From contig CM043958.1 of assembly GCA_014529385.2 (NCBI GenBank), forward strand, positions 85,603,525 through 85,667,524: a DNA stretch of 64,000 nt, in the 5' to 3' direction. This stretch comes from Adiantum capillus-veneris (lineage: Eukaryota > Streptophyta > Polypodiopsida > Polypodiales > Pteridaceae). Shown one piece after another: positions 43,174 to 54,429 of the stretch. The notes under the pieces are model-generated. The model was not told where the DNA came from, did not search any database, and saw nothing but the letters and a program-made list of their open reading frames with translations. How positions within the stretch are numbered: the first letter of the stretch is position 1; each line of letters begins with the position of its first letter. Made by a program: the position numbers and the translations under genes.

Positions 43174-43452
43174 TGTTGAAGATGATGAAACAGGAAACAG
43201 AAGGAAGATAGCAACTCAGAGTAGGAAGAAGATGGAGAAGGAGAAGACACAGAGCTTGCGTACGAGATCTCTGTAGTCTATCTCTCTGTATTAGAATAAT
43301 AGAGTATTTACAAACTCAGAGCTACAAAGCTTATATGAGACCCTAAGAGATAAGGTGTCCTTTCACACCAGATGTCTAGGGGGAAAAATCCAGTGGGAGA
43401 AAAGTGCCCCTGGTGAAGCGCGTATACACACTAACACTACTACATGTCTACA
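43174..43452 (-). repeat. 5' LTR of Copia D
   Basis: 279 bp, about nine differences from the left LTR by eye. The promoter would lie in this copy. Confidence 0.95.
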
Positions 43453-43457
43453 TATTT

Positions 43458-44493
43458 TAATTTTTCAAGACAAGTCAATCAAAGGTGGTTAATCTTTTAG
43501 CGAGATTTTTTTTTCACTTTATTTTAATTGAAAATCTTCGGAGGACATGGTGTTGTCATTGTTGAAGATACACACTGTCTGGTGTCTAGTCCCATTGTAT
43601 GGTTCAATAGATTGTGAAATCAAAGTATTATTAGTTAATCAATCTTAAACACACACATACTTGTTTCTAGCTAGCCTTTGGTCAGGTTAGCACCATACAA
43701 TGGGCCTAGACCAACTATAATTTTTAACTTGACCCACCTAATCCAAGAGGATGGGTTGGAGCCACGGCTCCTAATCTGGTCAAGCACATATAGTATATAG
43801 TCCTTTTACCTTAGACTGGAAGTTTCTCAAAGTCTGTTGCTAGTTCAGAAAGACAAACTTGGCCTTTAGGTCTACAAATCAATAGTTTGTATATCCTATT
43901 GATGTAGAGCTTGACCTTCTCAACTGTACTTGATATACATATAAAAAATTGTAAAACTATATGAATATCTTGTAGCGGTCTTTTGTCGTTGATTACCTAT
44001 GAAGATATGAACCTAATATGTAGTATTTTTTAATGGTGTTGGACGATTCCATACAGAAACAGTGGAAATTAATTTCTTGAGCATAGATCAATTCAGCTAT
44101 GGTGAACAAAGGTAAGAGATTCTCTCTTACTCAGTACTTGAGAAATTATACTTTATTAGATTGCTTTTCTATCAATGTGATGCTTATATATAAGCCCTAT
44201 TGGCACCACTTTACCAAAATGGTGCCTTTCTACATATGATATTTACCTCTTTGAACACTTCATACTGCTTACTTTGATATTTTTGTCACTCAATTGTTCA
44301 CACTTGGTTGGGGGTAGGGTCCCACATGGTGGGCCCTACCTTCCATCATGTGGACCTGCTCCTAGGGTTGGGGGAGGGACACACACACATCTAGATAACG
44401 AACAATGGCCATATTTTCATATAAATTAGTGACCCTCTAAATACAGAGTGCCTTGAACTCCGTCTCAAAGTCTACTAATAGACACTTATATAA
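43458..44493. other. No gene recognised
   Basis: AT-rich sequence between two Copia elements with no frame of note. The last five bases (TATAA, 44489-44493) are the left target duplication of Copia E. Confidence 0.45.
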
Positions 44494-44720
44494 TGTTACC
44501 ATATACATGTGGTAGTGATGTGTGTGAACACACTAGGACCGCCGAGGCATTTTTTCCCTCTTTCGGAGGTTTTTTCCCTCGTGCATTGTATATACGCCCA
44601 TCACTCTAGGGCTATCTATCTTTCCATTACACACTAAGTAACACACTCTCTATTGTGTGCCTTGAGCTTCCTTCGTCTTCTCCAAGATGTGTGTGTTTCT
44701 CTACAACCCTAATTCCAACA
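44494..44720 (+). repeat. 5' LTR of Copia E
   Basis: 227 bp, TGTTACCATATA to CCAACA, with a TATA-like TGTATATACG near 44588. Confidence 0.95.
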
Positions 44721-44722
44721 AT

Positions 44723-44734
44723 TGGTATCAGAGC
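44723..44734 (+). promoter_or_regulatory. Primer-binding site of Copia E
   Basis: TGGTATCAGAGC, a perfect match to the 3' end complement of plant initiator-Met tRNA. Confidence 0.95.
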
Positions 44735-45046
44735 AGGTCACGTCCTCCCGGGCTTAGTCGTCAGCTGCTCCAGCACACGCCTGCTCACTTTCTCCGATTT
44801 CAGTGAGATTTGGCGAGCGTTCATAGGTTTGCTTAGAATTTTGATTTGGGCTCATTTCGGCCTCCGTTTCCACTACAGACAGTACTGCACAATCAATTTC
44901 GTCATTTTGTACAGAATTTCTGTCAGTGCCGTTTTTTGCATAAAAGGTGACTTATAGTCTTCTACGGTTTGTGCTATATAGCACAGGTTGTTCCCGCTCC
45001 GTTTCTCCTATTTTCGGCAGTTTTCACATCAGGTGCAGCATTTACC

Positions 45047-47713
45047 ATGGCTGACAACAACAACACAAATGTGTTCAAGATGTTTGCTGCTGAGGACAGG
45101 TTGGATGGGGACACCTACCCTATGTGGGCTTATATGATGCAACATGTTCTTGTGTCAAAGGGTGTCTGGAACATTGTGCAGGGCATTGATGTATGTCCTG
45201 GTTCTGAGGATGTAGGCGATGTTGAGGATGTTGCAGGTCTTGCTGCAAGGATTGCAGCTGTTAGAGTTGTTTTGCCTACGACAGAACAAGCTTGTTGGGA
45301 TGTTAAGGATGCGCAGGCTCATGCATTGATTGCGTTGTCTGTGAAGTGCACCATTGTTCCTCACATCCGTTCAGCAAAATCTGCGAAACATGCTTGGGAT
45401 ATTCTAGTAGGTCTTTATGCAAGCCGCAATGAGGCTAAAATTGCTTTGCTGCGTAAAGAGCTGGAGTCGAAGATTATGCATGAGGAAGATGATATGGACA
45501 CTTTCCTTGCTAGTGTCAAGGATATCAATGAGCAGCTTATTTCTGCAGGTGAAGTCATTTCAGACAGTTCCCTTGTGCAGACTGTTCTTGATGCCTTACC
45601 AGATTCCTACCAGACTTTTGCTAGTACTTGGAGACTGATGACCCAAGGAAATCCTGAAGTTGTCAAGTTTGATGCATTATGCACATTGCTGTTGCAAGAG
45701 TCACTTTCCAGAAAAAACAGGACTAGACAGCGTGCAGTTGAACAGGCTTTTATTGCTTCTCAAAGAAAGGGTGGTAACAGCAATGCAGCCACTTCTTATG
45801 GTTCTGCTGCGAGTGGCAAAAATCCTGTTCCTAATGCTTCTGCTAGCAGCAATTCGTCTGGAAATTCTGGTGATAAGGGCAAAAAAAAGATGCGTTGCCA
45901 TTATTGTAAAGCCAATGATCACTTGATCAAGTCGTGTCCTAAGTTGAAGGCCAAAGAGGCTAAGAAGAAAGAGGGTGGTTCCACTGCAAATGCTGGTTCC
46001 ACTACAAATGCAGCCATTGTTGAGTCTTCTGTGAAAGGAGACTGTGTTGCTGATGTTGATGCAGAATGGGCTTTTAGAGCAAAGTGCACTTACAATCCTG
46101 CTGTCCATGATGCATGCTTGTCAGTTGCTGCAGATTCACATGTGTGGTATTTCGACAGTGGTGCTACAAAACACATTACCTCACATCGTGAATTGTTTAC
46201 CTCTCTCGAGTCTGTCCCTCATGGGAATTCAGTCACTTGTGCCAACAACGCCTCTTATCCAGTTCAGGGAGTTGGAAAGATTGTTCTTACTGCTGCTGAT
46301 GGCAGTTCTTTCACACTTGTTGATGCACTTTATGTACCTGGGATCAAGAAGAATCTCTTGTCTGTATCCGCACTTGCTAGACTTGGACTTGTAGTCAAAT
46401 TTGTGGATGACAGATGTACAGTTCATGATCTCAGTTTTGGTGATGAAATTGTTGCATCTGGCCTTTTGTGCCGTGGGCTGTATAAGCTCACTTTGTATGA
46501 CAAGTGTGGACAAAATTTTGCAAATGATGTTGCAGATTCAAGGGCTATTTCAGATGCAAAACTTTGGCATGCACGTTTTGGTCATCTAAATTTTGCCATT
46601 TTGCTGCGTTTGCAGAAATCTGATATGGTTGCTTCTTTGCCGCCTCTTGAAGCACCTGTCAAACATGTTTGTGAAGGCTGTATTTTGGATAAGATGCAGC
46701 GTTCTAAATTTCCAAAGGATGGTTCAGTTCGGGCCACATGCAAGTTGCAGCTTGTGCATAGTGATGTTTGTGGGCCCATGCAAACTCCGTCCTTGGGCAA
46801 TTACCTGTACTTTGTGACTTTCATTGATGATTACTCCAGGCATGCATGGGTATTTCCGCTTAAAGCGAAGTCCGAAGTTTTTATGTGCTTCAAACAATTT
46901 CTGGCTATGGTTGAAAATGTCTCGAAATGTACTATGGGCACCCTTCGTTCCGATCGAGGGGGGGAGTATATGTCTCATGAATTTAATGCATTTCTGGCTA
47001 GTCGTGGGATAAAACACCAATGTACAGTGCCTTATACACCTCAGCAAAATGGTGTTGCTGAGAGGAAAAACAGGTCACTGACGGAAATGGCACGATGTAT
47101 GATCAAAAGTCAAGCTTTACCGCATTCTTTTTGGCTTGAGGCCATCATGTGTGCCACTTATGTACTTAACAGGTGTCCTACGAAAGCTTTGCAGTCTATT
47201 ACTCCATATGAAGCATGGCATGATAGAAAAACTTCTATTGACCACATGCGTGTTTTTGGATGTTTGGCATATGCTTTGGTGCCACAAGTGCAGCGCAGAA
47301 AATTGGATGATAAGGCTGTCAAATGTATTTTTGTTGGTAATAGTGTTGAAAGCAAAGGTTACAGGTTGTATCATCCGCAAACAAAACGTATTCTGGTTTC
47401 TCGGGATGTAGTGTTTGTGGAAGATTCTGTTCAGCCCTTGTTGTCATGTACTAGAGACAGTAATGTAAGCTCACAAGACATTTATGACACTTTGTTGCCT
47501 CTTTTCAGTGGTGGAAATACGAATGTAAGTTCCAATGAGGAAAATGTACAGCCTATGGGGGTTTCTGAAAATGTTTTAGATCAGCCTATTACTGATGCAA
47601 ATGTACATGATGTACTTGATGAGGAAAGGGTTGAAAATGAGCAGGCTAGAGGTATGCCAAAATGGCTTGTGCACACTTTGCGTGACAGTAAATTGGATGC
47701 ACCTTTTGTCTAG
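45047..47713 (+). pseudogene. Gag, protease and integrase of Copia E
   Basis: The ATG at 45047 (MADNNNTNVFKMF) starts an open frame of almost 890 codons. The order is a UBN2 gag block (YPMWAYMMQHVLVSKGVWN, later DTFLASVKDINEQLISAGE), zinc knuckle CHYCKANDHLIKSC, and protease WYFDSGATKHIT. Integrase follows with zinc-binding LWHARFGHLNFA, CEGCILDKM and core motifs HSDVCGPM, SDRGGEYMSHEF and GVAERKNRS. All catalytic residues seen are intact. The frame stops at 47713 (LDAPFV), while the next frame continues with sensible sequence, so a frameshift near 47700 ends it early. Confidence 0.93.
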
Positions 47714-49327
47714 TCGTACTTGTTCAAGCTCTCGCCATGCATCTTATGCATCAGATTGTTATGCTTTGCCTGTGTCTAGCTTACATGATATTGAGGAGCC
47801 TGTGACTTTTGACGAAACACAAAATTTAGAAAACTGGATGGCTACCATGCAATCAGAATATGATGCACTTATAGAAAATGACACATGGACTGTATGTGAT
47901 TTGCCTCCTCGCAAAAAGGCCATTGGTACAAAGTGGGTTTACAAGTTGAAATGCAAGCCAGATGGTGAGATCGATCGCCATAAGGCTCGACTTGTTGCAA
48001 AGGGTTATGCACAACAAAAGATTATGAAGAGACTTTTGCTCCCACTTGTCGTATGACTACTATGCGTTTTCTATGTGCATTGGCAGCTCATTTTGGTTGG
48101 GATGTACATCAATCAGACATTGTTACTGCTTTCTTGAATGGTGACATATTTGAGGAAGTTTATGTAACGGAGCCTCGCGGTTTTGTCATAAAAGGACAAG
48201 AGGACAAAGTGTGCAAATGTAACAAGGCTTTGTCTGGGTTGAAGCAATCTCCTCATGCTTGGTATGAGAAAGCTGACACTCATTTGGTCAAACAAGGCTT
48301 TCGTAACAGTCCAACAGAAAGCACATTGTATGTAAAGCGTGAGAATGATGTATTTCTCATTGTGGTTCTTTATGTTGATGATTTGCTGATCACTGGACCA
48401 AATGAGAGACATATTGCTGAATTTAAGGCTGATTTGAATGCTACTTTCAAGATGAAAGATTTGGGAATGTTGCATCATTACTTGGGTATACAGTTTAAGC
48501 AGTGTGATGGTGGTATTGCCTTGTGTCAGAAAAGTTACATAGAGACATTGCTATGTAAGTTTGGACTTGAGGATTGCAAACCTACTGCCACTCCCATGGA
48601 AACAAGTTTGAAGTTGAGTCTACATGATGCTGGCGATCCTGCTGATGTCACTCTTTACCAAAGTGCTGTTGGCTGCCTCATTTATGTATGCAACACGAGG
48701 CCAGATATTCAGTTTGCAGTCTCACAGGTCAACAGATTTATGCATAGCCCAGGGTCTAAGCATTGGCAGGTTGTCAAGAGGATTTTCCACTACCTTAGTG
48801 GCACTTTACATCTTGGCTTGCTTTATCCCAAGGGGGGACCATTGCCGCCAGACTTACATGCTTTTTCGGACTCAGATTGGGCTGGTTGTTTTGAAACACG
48901 AGTGTCCACAAGTGGTTTTTGTTTCATGCTTGGCAGTTCATGTATATCATGGTTGAGCAAGAAGCAACCTACTGTGGCCACTTCGAGTTGTGAGGCTGAG
49001 TACAAGGCAGTCTTCACAACTACGGTTGAGTGTGTATGGCTCAGACGCCTTATGGCTGATTTGGGTGTTGGACAGGACACTGCCAACACTATCTACACTG
49101 ACAGTCAGAGCGCATTGGCAGTTGCGAGGAACCCAGTTTTTCATGCTCGCACAAAGCACATTGAGGTGCATTACCACTATGTCAAGGAGAGGCTCTCAGT
49201 AGGAGAGATCAGCTTGGCTTATGTGCCAACACAGGACAACCTTGCAGATCTTTTCACAAAGGCATTGTCTCGTGAGAAGCTTGAAGCTTTCTGCAAAGCT
49301 TTGGGCTTACTCCCCTTTGTGGACTGA
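47700..49327 (+). pseudogene. RT and RNase H of Copia E, with a frameshift
   Basis: The first part (in the frame of 47595-48056) carries NWMATMQSEYDALIENDTWT, KKAIGTKWVYKLKCKPDG and ARLVAKGYAQQK. A small deletion near 48025-48032 removes the GI(D) of the GIDYEETF motif and shifts the frame. The second part (48053-49327) has HQSDIVTAFLNGD with its catalytic Asp, YVDDLLITG, and RNase H motifs FSDSDWAG, SCISWLSKKQPTVATSSCEA and YTDSQSALAVARNP. RT and RNase H catalytic residues are intact, so only frame errors disable it. Confidence 0.93.
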
Positions 49328-49402
49328 TCCTGTCCTCAGGGCATGGCACTTCCCTTTACTCATGTGCCAGCTCTCGTTCACCGCATCACTCCAAGGGGGA
49401 TT

Positions 49403-49629
49403 TGTTACCATATATATGTGGTAGTGATGTGTGTGAACACACTAGGACCGCCGGGGCATTTTTTCCCTCTTTAGGAGGTTTTTTCCCCCGTGCATTGTAT
49501 ATACGCCCATCACTCTAGGGCTATCTATCTTTCCATTGCACACTAAGTAACACACTCTCTATTGTGTGCCTTGAGCTTCCTTCGTCTTCTCCAAGTTGTG
49601 TGTGTTTCTCTGCAACCCTAATTCCAACA
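49403..49629 (+). repeat. 3' LTR of Copia E
   Basis: 227 bp. Polypurine tract CAAGGGGGATT lies directly upstream. Confidence 0.95.
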
Positions 49630-49634
49630 TATAA

Positions 49635-50569
49635 ATAAGAGACCGTTGGTTCCCGTTGCCCTTAGTCAACTACCCCACCCTTCTGCATGTAGGCACTTTG
49701 GACTACCTGATATCAATGTAGGCTTATTCACCTTAACTTTAGACTATCTTCAACATGCCAACCACAACAATAAAATTTGCTTTTTTCTCGAGTTTGAAAA
49801 TCCTAAACTTGCTAGGCTCGGCATTGGATACTGTCTCTCCTCTTGCGTAACTCGCTCTTGCTCTCTCTTATTGGGAAGAAACTATATATAGATAAGCCTC
49901 TCAAGTTGGTGGTACCTTGAAATTAGGGCCCACACTTAGAAGGTTGGTAGCTGGCCTTGTGCTGTATCCACTCCTACTTTTTTTGAGCACCAGTTCAACA
50001 TTAAAATCTTCTCTTTATGCACAGTTGGTCACACACACACACATACACACACAATGGTACTTACCTATAAGATTCTTTAGCTCCCGCCTTGCTTCACTCT
50101 CACCACCTCACACTCACCTTGTTGCATAAACTTCACACTATGAAATGTGTGTAGAAATGGCCTCCTTTTATAGGCCAAAAGGGCTGCCCTCTCTCATGAG
50201 AGGCAGCCATGTGTAGTCGCCCTTGTGTAGATAAGTCCAAATCGAACCCTTCAATCCGTCCATGTGTGGCTGTCCTTGAGAAGACAAGTCCGCTTTTGAA
50301 TCCAGCCACCGGCCATTGAATTTGGCCACCGGCCATTGACTACCGGCCACCAGCCAACGACTGGTTGTTTTCCGACCACTTTCCGGCCGCCGTCCGACCA
50401 TAATATTCTGGCAAAAAGGAATATTCCGACGAGGGAAAAAAAAGTCTCAGGGGCTTCAACCCCCGAGGCCCCTAAAGTTACCCCTGAATTTTGGCCGTGA
50501 AAATTTTTATTTTCGACGAGTGATTTTCCTTCACGCACGATGGCTTCTCCTTCGTTTTTACCACAAAAA
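49635..50569. other. No gene recognised; short CA run and CCGGCCA repeats
   Basis: A (CA)n near 50030-50052 is followed by a stretch with repeated 'accggccatt', 'ccggccacc' and 'ccgacca' motifs (50300-50400). No convincing frame. Confidence 0.4.
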
Positions 50570-50829
50570 ATTACAAGGGTAAATCAGGCTCCATACTTAA
50601 CATCTCTTCCATAATGTACTTCTCGACTGGATACAACCTAAAGCACTATTTTGTGAGTGCTTTGACCTACTTTTTGGCAGTCATAAATTACTTGACAATG
50701 TACTTATTGGTTGGATGTATCAACAATCCATTAAAAACTTGGTCTACAGTAATGATATCCGTCAGCATGAATCGGTTCCTGAATGTATATATAGTCTGCT
50801 TATCACATTTTGCAAAAACTTTGATACGT
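50570..50829 (+). pseudogene. Penelope-like RT element, left piece
   Basis: A frame reads YQQSIKNLVYSNDIRQHESV and then ends FCKNFDTYV at the insertion. When element B is taken out with one copy of ACGT, the sequence 'tttgatacgtatggtatgc' is continuous with 59543 onwards and stays open across the join. It is the N-terminal region of the element described at 59539-61001. Confidence 0.45.
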
Positions 50830-51975
50830 TGTGAGCGGGATGGAAACACACAGAACGCCTCTATAACGACCCGACACACACTCTTGGGAAGATACACACA
50901 CACACTATGGGGCACCACTCGGCTCACACAACACACCTGGCGGAGACAGGGAACACACCTCTGGAGTGAGAGGAGAGAGACTATCCACTTGCCCACTCCA
51001 CACAGACACACACACACACACACACACACACCCAAAAAAATCAGCTCAAAAGAGGGTAATTTCTGATGTTGAGATACAATTCAGCTTGGGCCAACACCAA
51101 TGGGGCAAATAGCTTACACAATATGGGTAAAAGATACCAGATACAATCACAAATTGGAGCAGAAGCTTCGCTCATAGGAAAAACTTACACAGCCAAAACA
51201 ATAGAAAAAGAATGAGGAATTTGGCAAAATGGACAGCGCCATCGCGTCCGGAACGGCCCAAAACCCCAGTCTACAATGTCAAAGTGCTAAAATCCGACAT
51301 CGGATGAGCAGTTTACGACCAAAACAGGCTCCAAAAACCCAAAAAACACACCTGCGGCTGTTCCTCCTCTCTTCTCCACGTTTTTTCCGGTCTTCTCTCA
51401 GTTTCTTCAGTTCCCACACTTAGCTTTATTACTTGGGCACCCTTGGCCTTTTAGTTGACCTCAAATGGACCCCGAACAGGCCAAAAGCTGACCCCGCAGT
51501 GCATAGTTGTCACCCTGCTGCATCCATCCGCACACCTGGCACTCAACTTTTTCAATAATGCATCCCGCCACCATGTGAATTGGACCTAAAAAATGTTCCT
51601 CATGATGACCTCTCTGCATAATTATCACAAAAAAATATCCACGTTGTGTCCGTACTCATCCACGTGCAAGTATTGACCCCATTCGCCCTCCTGACGCCAC
51701 TAGATGCCATTTGATGCACCTGCTTACCTCATGTCGTCGGCCCACGGATAGCTTCCTCGAGAAGTTTTACGTGCAACCAACTCCTCATTATTGTAGAAAA
51801 AACACACTGGTACTGGTAATAGTGAAAATCGATGCACTATGTACATGGTGTCCTACTTGTACCATGTGGGCCCCAAGTAACCACCTGGCTCTGGAAAATG
51901 AGGAATCCTTTATTTGATGCACCATGCATGGATATGTACATATGTACAATCTCTTACTCCAAAAAACTCCTGACA
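50830..51975 (-). repeat. 3' LTR of element B
   Basis: 1146 bp; same family as the LTRs of A and the partial LTR at 1-432. Contains short (CA)n runs near 51005-51030. Confidence 0.92.
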
Positions 51976-51994
51976 TAATTTGCCCATCCCCTAG
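51976..51994 (-). promoter_or_regulatory. Polypurine tract of element B
   Basis: Minus-strand AGGGGATGGGCAAATTA immediately before the 3' LTR, the equivalent of 30295-30312. Confidence 0.75.
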
Positions 51995-52003
51995 CCTGCT
52001 AGA

Positions 52004-53625
52004 TCATTCATGATCAGCAGCAACAAAAAGAGATATGAGGCTCGCCTCATCACATGTCTCCTCATCCCTCACAGACATCACTTGCTCCACAGACAGCTCA
52101 TCCTGCTCCACCATCATCAATCTAGCATGATACAATTTAAGACGCAATCCATTTACCCTTGAATTATGTAGAACCCCATCCAGGTTAGCCAACTGATATG
52201 TACCATTCGAGAAACACTCCACTACCTTGAAAGGGCCTTCCCACTTAATTTGAAACTTCTTTTGGAAGGTGTTCTCCAGCTTACTGTTGTAGCGCAAAAC
52301 CAAGTCATGCTTCTTGATACCCTTACTTTTGACCTTTTCATTTATCTTTGCCAAAGCCTTATCCTGCATCTGCCCATAATACTCCAATGCGCTCGTCCTA
52401 TCCAACTGAACCTCTTGTAACTGCAAGAGCCTCTCTTTGAATGCATCACTAGGCCGCCCAAGCAACTTCTCTAGCATCTTGACTGCAGGCAACTCTACTT
52501 CCACAGGCAATAGTGCTTCCTTTCCATACACCAAATGAAATGGAGTAAACCCTGTACCTGTCTTCACCGAAGTACAGTAAGCCCATAATGCACTAGGCAA
52601 TTCCAAATCCCAATTCTTTCCTTGGTGCTTTATCACTTTCGAAAGAATTTGTACCAACTCACCATTGAATCTTTCATTTAAGCCATTACACTGCGGGTAA
52701 TAAGGAGTGGTATGCTGATGCCTAATCTTCATCTTTGCACATAAAAAGTATAGCAGTTTAGCTCTAAATCCTGGCCCTTATCTGAAAGTAGCTCCAATGG
52801 CACCCCAAACTTGCAACATATTTCATCATACACAAATTTTGCCACATCCTTTGCAGTGATCTGTTTTACTGCTATAGCCTCTGCCCATCTGGAGAGATAG
52901 TCCACCGTAGTCAAAATATAGCTTTTGCCCCTGCTTGTGATAGGTAACGGACCTATTGCATCAATCCCCCACTTTTCAAACACATCAAACGCCATAATGG
53001 TTTTTCGTAGCTCCGGCTTCAACACTCTCCTCCCAAATGCTTGACACCTATTGCAAGACCTACACCAATGGTAAACATCCTTGTGCAAACTAGGCCATAC
53101 ATACCCTTCTTGCAAGATCTTATGCAAGGTGATCTTTAGAGCAAAATGGCCGCCACATGTGCCTTCATGATTCTCTTCCAACACTCTATACAGCTCCTCC
53201 CGCCAAGGTACACGTCTCAACACGAGATCAGCCCCTTTCATGTATAAGACATCACCAATCAATTTGTACCTGTATGCTCTACGCACAAAACCATGCTTCT
53301 TAGACTTATGAATCTCCTTTGGAATGATTCCTGTTAGCAAAAACTCCTCTTCTTGAGCCAAACTTTGCCGGCCATAATAAAGAGGTAAAGTGGTCCTCAA
53401 CACAAATAGCTCCCCAATCATGCTTTGAGCTGCTTCATGTGCTTCCCCATTTAGGGCACGTTCAATGTGTCTGATGCTCCATGCTTCAAATTTTTTTAAC
53501 AGGCCTTTAATTCTGAAGCACATTTCCTTCAATGAGGTGTTCTTGCTCTTCCACACACCCAGCACTTGCTTCACAACTAACAAGGCATCACCTTTTATGC
53601 TCAACCTTCTAATCCCATGCTTCAA
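52004..53625 (-). pseudogene. Second RNase H end and integrase of element B, broken
   Basis: From 53625 the frame continues the second RNase H (GIRRLSIKGDALLVVKQVLG), then the integrase zinc-binding region (HWCRSCNRCQAFGR), the catalytic WGIDAIGPLP and DYLSRWAEAIAVKQITA. At about 52777 the frame breaks: the plus strand has CCC where copy C has CCCC, a one-base deletion. The core resumes in the frame 52732-52004 with TTPYYPQCNGLNERFNGELV, an LVYGKEALLPVEVEL block and the tail LKLYHARLMMVEQDELS. There is no chromodomain. The integrase would insert the element. Confidence 0.9.
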
Positions 53626-53646
53626 ACAAATGTGTAATCCAACTTC

Positions 53647-54429
53647 CTAAGTAGCATATTCAGCCTCATTGTTACTATGCGCATCCAATTTGAACCCTCT
53701 CTTGCATACTAGCTTCCCCTCTGGATCATAAAGTGCTATACCCCCTGAAGCTGCATAATGGCTCTTCCTATATGAGCCATCAAAGAACAAAAGATGTGCA
53801 TTGCTGATCTGTGGCACTTCTTCAACTACCTTTCTCACCACCTCTTCCTTAACAAGAAGGGGATTCTCCTTGTAAGTCAACAAATCGGCTAGGGTAGCCC
53901 TTGTACTGTCTTCCACTAAAAAAGAGAACTCAAACTCTTGCAGCTCAATTACCCATTTCTTCACCACATTTGACATGTTAGTGCCATTAATTAACTCTGG
54001 CAAAAAGGCATAACTCGTTAAGAAAACAAAAGGTCGTGGTAGCAAGTAATGACGAAATCGTCGACAAGCAAATATTACACTGGCCATCACTAGCTCTACT
54101 TTCGAGAATTTTCTCTCTGCTACCAGCTTCACACGGCTTGCACAATACACTGGCCTCATATAATGGCTGCCCTTCCCCTTTTGCAATAGCATGGCTCCAA
54201 TGGCATCATCCCCTACTGATGGATTTACATAAAACACTTGCTCCCAATCAGGAGCCTGCATGGCTGACAACCCCCCTAACACCTCTTTCACCTCTTGAAA
54301 CACTTCTTCACACTTGTCATCCCATTGCAATGGATCATGCTTTGCCACTTGTTGTAATGGATAAAGGAGCCGCGAAGACAATGGAATAAACCGTGCCATG
54401 TACTTCACTTTGTGTATAAAGGTTGCCAA
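53647..54429 (-). pseudogene. RNase H region of element B
   Basis: In frame with the RT upstream but separated by a TAA (54430-54432). It encodes the RT connection (KVKYMARFIPLSSRLLYPLQ), a degenerate first RNase H (VNPSVGDDAIGAMLLQKG, where TDAS is replaced), then KKWVIELQEFEF and LLTYKENP. The second RNase H start, FFDGSYRKSHYAASGGIALY, follows. A TAG at 53647-53649 ends it at NNEAEYAT. The degenerate first and intact-looking second RNase H is the arrangement of Tat elements. Confidence 0.9.

Larger units (their letters stand above)
38278..43452 (-). mobile_element. Copia D: full-length Copia retrotransposon
   Basis: Identical-length LTRs (279 bp) at 38278-38556 and 43174-43452 are flanked by TATTT (38273-38277, 43453-43457). 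The 5' LTR (right, minus orientation) is followed by a primer site matching initiator-Met tRNA and the 3' LTR is preceded by a CAGGGGGATT polypurine tract. The order gag, protease, integrase, RT, RNase H on the minus strand is that of Copia. By eye the two LTRs differ at about nine positions. The coding part has several frameshifts and an altered RT residue, so it is inactive. Confidence 0.95.
44494..49629 (+). mobile_element. Copia E: full-length Copia retrotransposon
   Basis: Two 227-bp LTRs (44494-44720, 49403-49629) with TATAA on both sides (44489-44493, 49630-49634). An initiator-Met primer site directly follows the 5' LTR and the polypurine tract AAGGGGGATT directly precedes the 3' LTR. 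The internal part has the full Copia domain order. By eye the LTRs differ at about seven positions. Two frameshifts interrupt the polyprotein. It is related to, but clearly different from, Copia D. Confidence 0.96.

Noticed and set aside
44969-45046. Upstream start for the Copia E polyprotein at 44969
   Set aside because: The frame is open there, but the first conserved gag residues follow the ATG at 45047, which has a better context (ACCATGG).
49635-50569. An LTR or host gene upstream of the Penelope-like piece
   Set aside because: CCGGCCA repeats and a CA run are present, but no matching partner, frame or promoter was found.
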